Source of the DNA: a virus
IMG/VR virus record: IMGVR_UViG_3300035703_000008
Span: 1-64,000 of that record
Length of the DNA: 64,000 nucleotides
Strand: one strand, 5' to 3'
The stretch's first letter is position 1. Each line of letters starts with the position of its first letter. Made by a program: the position numbers and the translations under genes. The notes beneath the pieces are model-generated. The model did not search any database. It was not told the origin of the DNA and worked only from the letters and a program-made list of their open reading frames with translations. Shown here one piece after another: positions 59,690 through 64,000 of the stretch.

Positions 59690-60120
59690 TGGAACAGTAA
59701 GCAACACGCTCTTTAACAACTAGGAAAAGTATGTGGCCCAGAAGTTGGGCACCATATTGAAGCACATTACTCTCAGAGCACAGAGCATCCGCGGAGAGGA
59801 CCGATCACGTTCGGCTGCACGGTCGCCGACTCAGTAGTGTGTTTCAATATGGTGACACCATATCCAAACGCATTGAGATTCGGAGTGATCAACCGCGGCA
59901 ATGCAGACAACAGGAGATGAGCGGCCTGCCAGTGCGTTTGGATATGGTATCAAAAGGTCACAGCAGATGCAGGTATCGTGCGTGGACGCATGCACTATTC
60001 GGGCCCTCCCAGCCGGGGACGGGTCCTGAGACAACTGCGGGCTCGGCTACGGACCCTTTAGCGAGGGATTCCCAAATCGCCCCGATCTCTGCTGTGACCT
60101 TTTGGTATCATACTAGCCTC
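59690..60120 (+). ncRNA. Large structured non-coding RNA (novel or GOLLD/ROOL-like)
   Basis: About 430 nt without a convincing ORF, between a sigma70 promoter and tRNA-Tyr. Three long stems occur in series: 59750-59771 pairs with 59833-59854 (22 bp with G-U pairs), 59857-59875 with 59930-59948 (19 bp), and 59951-59967 with 60088-60104 (17 bp perfect, extendable to ~23 in competition with the second stem). A small hairpin (59736-59750) leads in, and the loops hold further GC helices such as GGGTCC/GGACCC at 60021-60056. Large ornate RNAs (GOLLD, ROOL) are known to lie by phage tRNA genes; identity cannot be decided here. Confidence 0.75.
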
Positions 60121-60129
60121 AAGATTTTT

Positions 60130-60212
60130 GGATGACGGGCGGCATTGGCGACCGCAGCGGACTGTAAATCCGTGCCTTCGGGAACGGGGTTCGAATCCCT
60201 GGTCATCCACCA
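60130..60212 (+). tRNA. tRNA-Tyr (GTA)
   Basis: 83 nt including encoded CCA. Acceptor GGATGAC/GTCATCC, anticodon loop ACTGTAAA with GTA, longer variable arm as expected for bacterial Tyr tRNA. Ten bases after the structured RNA; probably processed from one transcript. Confidence 0.95.
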
Positions 60213-60326
60213 AGATGCACAGCGTCGCTCTACGCTGTGGCAGGACGGCCTCTCGATGCTAGCCACGAAGCCTCTCAAACTGCGACTAGAGCTCTACTTG
60301 CAAGGTTGAGCATAGCACCATTTCAT
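60213..60326 (+). other. Inter-tRNA segment with hairpin
   Basis: 114 nt between tRNA-Tyr and tRNA-Glu without ORF. Starts with a perfect hairpin CACAGCGT/ACGCTGTG (60218-60239, six-base loop). The remainder has no assigned role; it may be a degenerate tRNA or a small stable RNA. Confidence 0.4.
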
Positions 60327-60401
60327 GCACCGTTCGTCTATCGGTTAGGACACATCCCTTTCACGGATGGAAGAGGAGTTCGATTCTCCTACGGTGTACC
60401 A
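60327..60401 (+). tRNA. tRNA-Glu (TTC)
   Basis: 75 nt including encoded CCA. Acceptor GCACCGT/ACGGTGT with a G-U end pair, anticodon loop CTTTCAC with TTC. Its acceptor 3' strand is repeated in the tRNA remnant at 60886. Confidence 0.95.
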
Positions 60402-60406
60402 TTTTA

Positions 60407-60442
60407 GGTTAGTTTGCTAAATAAAGTAAAGGAAAACTAACC
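60407..60442 (+). promoter_or_regulatory. Hairpin with late promoter and RBS in the loop (I-TevI-like control)
   Basis: GGTTAGTTT (60407-60415) and AAACTAACC (60434-60442) form a perfect 9-bp stem ending 1 nt before the HNH ATG. The loop carries a GCTAAATA late-type box (60416-60423) and the ribosome site AAAGG (60428-60432). A read-through transcript would fold and hide the site; a late transcript would lack the 5' arm. This is the logic known for T4 I-TevI; here it is inferred from sequence. Confidence 0.6.
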
Positions 60443-60443
60443 A

Positions 60444-60887
60444 ATGGCATTAGGAACTTGTAAAACCTGTAGTAAAGAGTTTAGATTCTTCGGAAGTCAA
60501 TCATCGGGTCAATTCTGTTCGAGAGAATGCACCCACGATTACAGAACTAAACTGATTATGGAAAGCGGTAAAGGTAATAAGACCAATGCTGCAACATATT
60601 TGCGAAGATTTGTAAAATACGAATGTTCTTATTGTGGAATCAGTAATTGGCAAGGAAAGCCAATCTCACTGCAAATCGATCACATAGACGGAAACAATAA
60701 AAATAATACAATCGAAAACATAAGATGGTTATGCCCAAATTGTCATAGTCAAACTCCAACTTGGGGATTTAAAAATGCTAGTGAATCCTCGAAACAGGCA
60801 AGCCAACAAGGAGCAAAAAAAGGCAACCAAAAAAATCATCTAAACAATAAATCTTGTCTATCGATAGCAGATTTAGAAAGGTTGTAA
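60444..60887 (+). CDS. HNH homing endonuclease in tRNA cluster
   Basis: 147 residues. Two zinc-finger-like pairs (CKTCSKEF and CSREC; CSYCG and CPNC) and the HNH core QIDHIDGNNKNNTIENIRW (His, Asn, and H in CPNCHSQ). AT-rich compared with the tRNA region. It follows tRNA-Glu and runs up to a 3' tRNA remnant, so it has inserted into a tandem tRNA array. A control hairpin precedes the ATG. Confidence 0.88.
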   Translation: MALGTCKTCSKEFRFFGSQSSGQFCSRECTHDYRTKLIMESGKGNKTNAATYLRRFVKYECSYCGISNWQGKPISLQIDHIDGNNKNNTIENIRWLCPNCHSQTPTWGFKNASESSKQASQQGAKKGNQKNHLNNKSCLSIADLERL

Positions 60888-60914
60888 GGGGTTCGATTCC
60901 CCTACGGTGTACCA
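60886..60914 (+). pseudogene. 3' remnant of a tRNA gene
   Basis: AAGGGGTTCGATTCCCCT followed by ACGGTGTACCA: an intact T-arm, 3' acceptor strand and CCA with no 5' two-thirds. It starts at the HNH stop. The acceptor strand equals that of tRNA-Glu (60327) but the T-stem differs, so it comes from a separate gene. Probably destroyed by the HNH insertion. Confidence 0.75.
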
Positions 60915-60938
60915 TATATACAGAGCAAGGAGAAAGCC

Positions 60939-61121
60939 ATGCTCACAGGTTGGTTTCTGGTAGTGATGTTGTCCACGGTGGATCGATATCAGATCATCGG
61001 GCTCTATGCCACCGAACAGCACTGCCTCAAGGCACGAGAAAAATTGATGGTACATGTGTATCGTCAAGAACAGCGTGGCATGGAGTGTGTGTCGGTGGAA
61101 CAAGCCAGGCGTTGGAAATAA
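60939..61121 (+). CDS. 60-residue small protein
   Basis: ATG 60939 after AAGGAG. A hydrophobic N-terminus (MLTGWFLVVMLSTV) could be a signal or anchor, then YQIIGLYATEQHCLKAREKL and a basic end. Lies between tRNA genes. Function unknown. Confidence 0.6.
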   Translation: MLTGWFLVVMLSTVDRYQIIGLYATEQHCLKAREKLMVHVYRQEQRGMECVSVEQARRWK

Positions 61122-61125
61122 CTGT

Positions 61126-61200
61126 CGCGGGATGGAGAAGAGGCAACTCGCCAGCCTCATAAGCTGGAGATCGCAGGTTCGATTCCTGCTCCCGCTACCA
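61126..61200 (+). tRNA. tRNA-fMet-like (CAT)
   Basis: 75 nt including encoded CCA. Acceptor CGCGGGA/TCCCGCT, with a mismatched first pair (C1 x U72), the hallmark of initiator tRNA (C1 x A72 in E. coli). Body starts CGCGGGATGGAG, like E. coli fMet (CGCGGGGTGGAG). Loop CTCATAA. The anticodon stem lacks the full GGG/CCC of classic initiators, so it is initiator-like rather than proven. Confidence 0.88.
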
Positions 61201-61209
61201 TATAAATAC

Positions 61210-61283
61210 GCGGCGGTCGTATAATGGTAATACCTTAGCCTTCCAAGCTAAAGCCAGGGGTTCGATTCCCCTTCGCCGCTCCA
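61210..61283 (+). tRNA. tRNA-Gly (TCC)
   Basis: 74 nt including encoded CCA. Acceptor GCGGCGG/TCGCCGC, anticodon loop CTTCCAA (TCC), discriminator T. TATAAATA at 61201-61208 lies just upstream; whether it is a promoter is unclear. Confidence 0.95.
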
Positions 61284-61291
61284 AGTTTTTT

Positions 61292-61367
61292 TGACCGAAA
61301 CGCACAACGGTGTGCGGCCGGACTGTTAATCCGTGTGAGTCAGGTTCGATCCCTGATCGGTCAGCCA
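61292..61367 (+). tRNA. tRNA-Asn (GTT)
   Basis: 76 nt including encoded CCA. Acceptor TGACCGA/TCGGTCA, anticodon loop CTGTTAA (GTT), T-loop GTTCGATC. Confidence 0.95.
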
Positions 61368-61374
61368 AGATCAT

Positions 61375-61448
61375 TCCGGCGTGGTATAGTGGCATTACAG
61401 CGGTCTCCAAAACCGTTAAGGGGAGTTCGATTCTCTCCGCCGGAGCCA
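61375..61448 (+). tRNA. tRNA-Trp (CCA)
   Basis: 74 nt including encoded 3' CCA. Acceptor TCCGGCG/CGCCGGA, anticodon loop CTCCAAA (CCA), T-loop GTTCGATT. Confidence 0.94.
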
Positions 61449-61453
61449 AACAT

Positions 61454-61531
61454 GCAACGATGGCAGAGTGGTCCAATGCACGGGCCTGCAAAACCCGAAA
61501 GTCGCTGGTTCGAATCCAGCTCGTTGCTCCA
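61454..61531 (+). tRNA. tRNA-Cys (GCA)
   Basis: 78 nt including encoded CCA. Acceptor GCAACGA/TCGTTGC, anticodon loop CTGCAAA (GCA), T-loop GTTCGAAT. Confidence 0.95.
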
Positions 61532-61555
61532 CAAAAAAACACAAGAAAGGAGGCG

Positions 61556-62164
61556 ATGATGCCAGCAGTATTTCTAGTCAGCGACACGCATTTTGGTCAT
61601 GCCGGCGTGTGTCGCTTCACAAGATCGGATGGTGTGACCAAACTGCGTCCCTGGGACGACGCCGCGGAGATGGATGAAGCCATGATCCGGGCCTGGAACG
61701 AGCGTGTGCGGCCTAACGACAAAGTCTATCACCTAGGCGATGTTGTGATCAATCGCAAATCATTGACGACATTGGCTCGTCTGAATGGCGACAAAGTGCT
61801 CATCCGTGGCAATCACGACATCTTCAAAGATGAGGATTACGCTCCTTACTTCAGGAGCATCCGTGCTTACCATGTCATGAACGGCATGATCCTTAGCCAT
61901 ATCCCTGTTCACGAAGCCAGCCTGGGTCGATTTGGTGTCAACATCCACGGACACTTGCATGCCAACCGAGTGACGCGAGCTAGGGGTGTCAATGCCCGGT
62001 CTGGAGAAATCCAGTACACCGACGAGATTGACCCCAGATACCATTGCGTGTGCGTGGAACAGACTCCGGACTTTGCTCCCATCCTTTTCGAAGACGTGAT
62101 CAAGAGGATCGAAGCCGAAGGCGGTCAAATAGGGTTCCGCAACGGCAATGGTCCGGTGATGTAG
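61556..62164 (+). CDS. Calcineurin-like metallophosphoesterase
   Basis: 202 residues from ATG 61556 after AAGGAGG. VSDTHFGH, HLGDVVINR, IRGNHD, LSHIPVH and NIHGHLHA give all five metal motifs. Single-domain phage-type MPE; the substrate (nucleotide, RNA 2'-phosphate or other) is not evident. Placed between tRNA-Cys and tRNA-Arg, which makes an RNA-repair role possible but unproven. Confidence 0.88.
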   Translation: MMPAVFLVSDTHFGHAGVCRFTRSDGVTKLRPWDDAAEMDEAMIRAWNERVRPNDKVYHLGDVVINRKSLTTLARLNGDKVLIRGNHDIFKDEDYAPYFRSIRAYHVMNGMILSHIPVHEASLGRFGVNIHGHLHANRVTRARGVNARSGEIQYTDEIDPRYHCVCVEQTPDFAPILFEDVIKRIEAEGGQIGFRNGNGPVM

Positions 62165-62167
62165 ATT

Positions 62168-62243
62168 CCGACCGTAGCTCAGTGGATAGAGCATCTGCCT
62201 TCTAAGCAGAGAGTCGCAGGTTCGATTCCTGCCGGTCGGGCCA
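62168..62243 (+). tRNA. tRNA-Arg (TCT)
   Basis: 76 nt including encoded CCA. Acceptor CCGACCG/CGGTCGG, anticodon loop CTTCTAA (TCT), T-loop GTTCGATT. Reads AGA, a rarer codon in many proteobacteria but used often in this phage. Confidence 0.95.
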
Positions 62244-62302
62244 GTAAAAAGCATATTGCTACAAGTGCAAACAGATTTCGAGACGATGTCATATAATAAT
62301 AC

Positions 62303-62425
62303 ATGCGTTCAAAATCTGTCGTTCCTGTTGTTTTGCTCATACTCTTTGCCTTGGCTCTGATCGCTGTCGGCGAAGTCCTGGAGTGTGTGATGTTGATCAA
62401 TCCCTATGAGACCTGGTGCGATTGA
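62303..62425 (+). CDS. 40-residue membrane peptide
   Basis: ATG 62303 to TGA 62425. Basic start MRSKS, then a hydrophobic helix (VVPVVLLILFALALIAV) and an acidic end (LINPYETWCD). TATAAT (62292-62297) ends 5 nt before the ATG, so leaderless expression is possible. Confidence 0.5.
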   Translation: MRSKSVVPVVLLILFALALIAVGEVLECVMLINPYETWCD

Positions 62426-62461
62426 TTTTGATCCACTGCCACACAAAGTTTAAATATCCAT

Positions 62462-63202
62462 ATGGCCACTTATACTCGTCAAACCGTTACCCATGTGCAT
62501 CACTGGAGTGATCGCACCTTTACCTTTCGTTGCACACGTGATCGGTCATTCCGATTCGCTGCCGGTGAATTCGTCATGATCGGACTCGAAGTCGAGGGTC
62601 GGGCCGTGCTGCGTGCCTATTCAGTGACCTCGGCGCCCTGGGAAGAAGAACTGGAGTTCCTGTCGATCAAGATCGCCGACGGCGAACTCACCAGCCGACT
62701 ACAACACATACAAGTGGGCGATACCGTGTTGATCGGCGAACGTGCCACCGGTACGTTAAGGAACGAAGCTCTTGCGCCCGGGCGCGATCTCTGGATGCTG
62801 GCCACTGGCACAGGACTGGCACCATTCATGAGCCTGATGCGTGACCTTGACACCATCGAGCGTTGGCAGCATCTACATGTGGTACACAGCGTGAGACATG
62901 GCCAGGACTTGGCCTATCACAACCAGCTGGCGGAGGCCTTTGCCGGCGAAGACCTGCATGACTTGGTGGCCGCCAAACTGGTCTATCATCCAGTGGTCAC
63001 TGGCGAGGGTGCAGCTCGCATCGGCGATCAGCTCAAGTCAGGTCAGTTGGAGTTGGATCCTGATCAGGATCGTGTGATGCTGTGCGGCAATCTCGAGTTC
63101 AATCATGAACTGGCCGAATGGTGCCGCGGTGCAGGCATGACCGAGGGTTTGATGCGTAGGCCTGGTGGCTTCGTGCTGGAACGAGCCTTTGTGGAAAAAT
63201 AA
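62462..63202 (+). CDS. fpr: Ferredoxin/flavodoxin-NADP reductase
   Basis: 246 residues. RAYSVTSAPWEEELEF is the FAD-binding RxYS motif, ATGTGLAPFMS the NADP-binding loop, MLCGNLEFN the C-G motif, and GFVLERAFVEK the bacterial subclass I FNR tail. Moves electrons between NADPH and ferredoxin or flavodoxin, the usual reductant of radical SAM enzymes. It stands alone between tRNA genes. Rare in phages. Confidence 0.92.
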   Translation: MATYTRQTVTHVHHWSDRTFTFRCTRDRSFRFAAGEFVMIGLEVEGRAVLRAYSVTSAPWEEELEFLSIKIADGELTSRLQHIQVGDTVLIGERATGTLRNEALAPGRDLWMLATGTGLAPFMSLMRDLDTIERWQHLHVVHSVRHGQDLAYHNQLAEAFAGEDLHDLVAAKLVYHPVVTGEGAARIGDQLKSGQLELDPDQDRVMLCGNLEFNHELAEWCRGAGMTEGLMRRPGGFVLERAFVEK

Positions 63203-63213
63203 TAGATCTAGAT

Positions 63214-63287
63214 GCGGGTATGGTTTAATGGTAAAACGAAACCTTGCCAAGGTTTAGTTGCGAGTTCGATTCTCGCTACCCGCTCCA
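63214..63287 (+). tRNA. tRNA-Gly (GCC)
   Basis: 74 nt including encoded CCA. Acceptor GCGGGTA/TACCCGC, anticodon loop TTGCCAA (GCC), discriminator T. Confidence 0.95.
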
Positions 63288-63293
63288 CGCTGG

Positions 63294-63322
63294 TTGACAT
63301 CTAAAACCCGATATTGTATACT
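63294..63322 (+). promoter_or_regulatory. Sigma70 promoter for tRNA-Ser
   Basis: TTGACA 63294-63299, 17-bp spacer, TATACT 63317-63322; ten bases to the tRNA. GGTTGAC context as in the other early promoters. Confidence 0.82.
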
Positions 63323-63332
63323 AACAACAACT

Positions 63333-63423
63333 GGAGACGTGACCGAGAGGCCGAAGGTGCTCCCCTGCTAAGGGAGTATGCGCCAAAAGCGCATCGTGGG
63401 TTCGAATCCCACCGTCTCCGCCA
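63333..63423 (+). tRNA. tRNA-Ser (GCT)
   Basis: 91 nt including encoded CCA. Acceptor GGAGACG/CGTCTCC, anticodon loop CTGCTAA (GCT), long variable arm with ATGCGC/GCGCAT stem. Confidence 0.96.
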
Positions 63424-63427
63424 AGAC

Positions 63428-63726
63428 GTGCTGTCTAATCAACAGCTAGTGTGGTCCGCATGTCGAGAAGTGGTGTGATAGCCACAGGACCTTACCATTT
63501 GGAGCAAATGGCGCTGGCAATGCGACAATCCTCCCTGGTCGGGAAGCGGGTGGAAGGCATGCGTGATGGGATTGAGACCGCTCGGTTCTTGATGTGCTAC
63601 AATTACCGCCGCAGGGGGGAAGCACCTGTTGTCATCAGTGAAGGCGTGAGCGAAAGTATGGCCATGCCCCAACTACCAGGGGAGAGCACCACCCCGAGCT
63701 TCTGCGACTCTGTTATAGAGCGGACC
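63428..63726 (+). ncRNA. Structured RNA candidate (alternatively an 89-residue ORF)
   Basis: Starts right after tRNA-Ser, in the same transcription unit. GGTCCGC (63453-63459) pairs with GCGGACC (63720-63726), closing a ~275-nt domain; inside are GTGG/CCAC and CCATTT/AAATGG hairpins. The same stretch is open in one frame (ATG 63460 to TGA 63729, 89 residues, MSRSGVIATGPYHLEQMALA...) but without a ribosome site. The two readings compete; structure plus position favours RNA slightly. Confidence 0.4.
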
Positions 63727-63884
63727 TGATCCTGGCCGGTCAGGATGAGCATGCGGCGGGGGACATTGGCGTTGGATTCATAGTCCAGATAACGTTCGGG
63801 TCTTAAACACAGGGTAGTGCCTTCACCGATGACGATATCGCCACAGATATCTCGGCATAAAACGATGTCTTTGCTGTGTCTGGG
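63603..63884 (-). pseudogene. Minus-strand open frame without start (possible gene remnant)
   Basis: 94 codons open between stops on the minus strand with no early ATG, GTG or TTG. The upstream part (63720-63884) looks protein-like (CRDICGDIVIGEGTTLCLRP, then ERYLDYESNANVPRR); the downstream part overlaps the RNA candidate and looks random. Could be the broken end of a gene or chance. Confidence 0.25.
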
Positions 63885-63913
63885 TTAAATATTTTCCTAT
63901 ACGGAGTCAAATC

Positions 63914-64000
63914 ATGGATATATCCATATTACTATTATTGGCAGCAGTGGCAGTGCTTGTATTTTTGTTGAGCAAAAAACAGAACCGTCCGCAAAATCTC
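63914..64000 (+). CDS. N-terminus of a membrane-anchored protein (partial)
   Basis: ATG 63914 with GGAG upstream; runs off the right edge. MDISILLLLAAVAVLVFLLS is a hydrophobic helix or signal anchor, followed by KKQNRPQNL. Function unknown from this part. Confidence 0.6.
   Translation, partial: MDISILLLLAAVAVLVFLLSKKQNRPQNL

Noticed and set aside
59690-60120. Naming the RNA as GOLLD or ROOL
   Set aside because: Position fits, but no signature of either class could be confirmed by eye; left as a candidate to test.
61201-61208. TATAAATA before tRNA-Gly as a late promoter
   Set aside because: It lies between two closely spaced tRNAs that are likely one transcript; could be chance in an AT-rich linker.
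63439-63672. 77-codon minus-strand ORF after tRNA-Ser
   Set aside because: Low-complexity His/Pro composition, no start context, and it overlaps the structured segment.
1-64000. CRISPR array, IS element, integrase or rRNA
   Set aside because: I found no regularly spaced repeats, transposase or integrase motifs and no rRNA-like sequence; the repeats seen are in-frame protein modules or RNA stems.

Overview
The window looks like part of the genome of a large T4-like (myovirus-type) bacteriophage. Genes are densely packed, mostly on the + strand, with many 1-4 nt stop/start overlaps, many short ORFs and a tRNA cluster. The replication genes are T4-type: a family B DNA polymerase at 16016-18673, a sliding clamp at 19655-20386 and an RNase H-like 5' exonuclease at 43638-44645. 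T4-style late promoters (TATAAATA/CTAAATA) and near-consensus sigma70 promoters are both present. The iscS and ahpCF genes read like proteobacterial, probably betaproteobacterial, genes, so a Gram-negative and perhaps freshwater Burkholderiales-like host is a reasonable guess. This is inference; no marker in the window fixes the host.

Layout. (1) 1-5783: virion-associated genes. Several share an N-terminus of the type MRA-x-EF or L-x-E, like the capsid-targeting sequences of T4 internal proteins. They include a HAD phosphatase, a Dps-like ferritin and a 533-residue modular protein whose modules are separated by GVAE-G linkers. (2) 5780-15043: oxygenases of the 2OG-Fe(II) type, SGNH hydrolase-like proteins, adenosylhomocysteinase, and two radical SAM proteins alternating with oxygenase genes. 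(3) 15043-20386: DsbA-like small protein, DNA polymerase, methyltransferase and clamp. (4) 20383-38826: a DpdA-like DNA transglycosylase and the 7-deazaguanine enzymes FolE, QueD and QueE, mixed with glycosyltransferases, methyltransferases, GalE, sulfotransferase-like proteins, MazG, an MBD4-like glycosylase and a lipoprotein with its own promoter. (5) 38823-53602: MetK, a nucleotidyltransferase, the exonuclease, many small conserved phage proteins, a fifth accessory radical SAM protein and several glycosyltransferase-like proteins. (6) 53745-57961: an operon of a 23-residue peptide, AhpC, a small membrane protein, IscS, a class II aldolase and AhpF, closed by a bidirectional terminator. (7) 58076-64000: phosphoesterases, a ~430 nt highly structured non-coding RNA candidate, ten tRNA genes plus one remnant, an HNH endonuclease, ferredoxin-NADP reductase, and a second structured segment.

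How the genes may work together. Six radical SAM enzymes (QueE plus five with an N-terminal SPASM-like cysteine module) need SAM, 4Fe-4S clusters and low-potential electrons. The same window encodes MetK (makes SAM), AhcY (clears SAH), IscS (sulfur for Fe-S clusters), a ferredoxin/flavodoxin reductase (electrons), and AhpC/AhpF/Dps (peroxide and iron protection). I infer that the phage brings a support kit for radical SAM and methyltransfer chemistry. FolE-QueD-QueE-DpdA predicts 7-deazaguanine in the phage DNA; no QueC is seen here. The most unusual observations are this support kit, the N-terminal SPASM order, the GVAE-G polyprotein with capsid-targeting-like N-termini, the large RNA beside the tRNAs, and an I-TevI-like control hairpin before the HNH gene.
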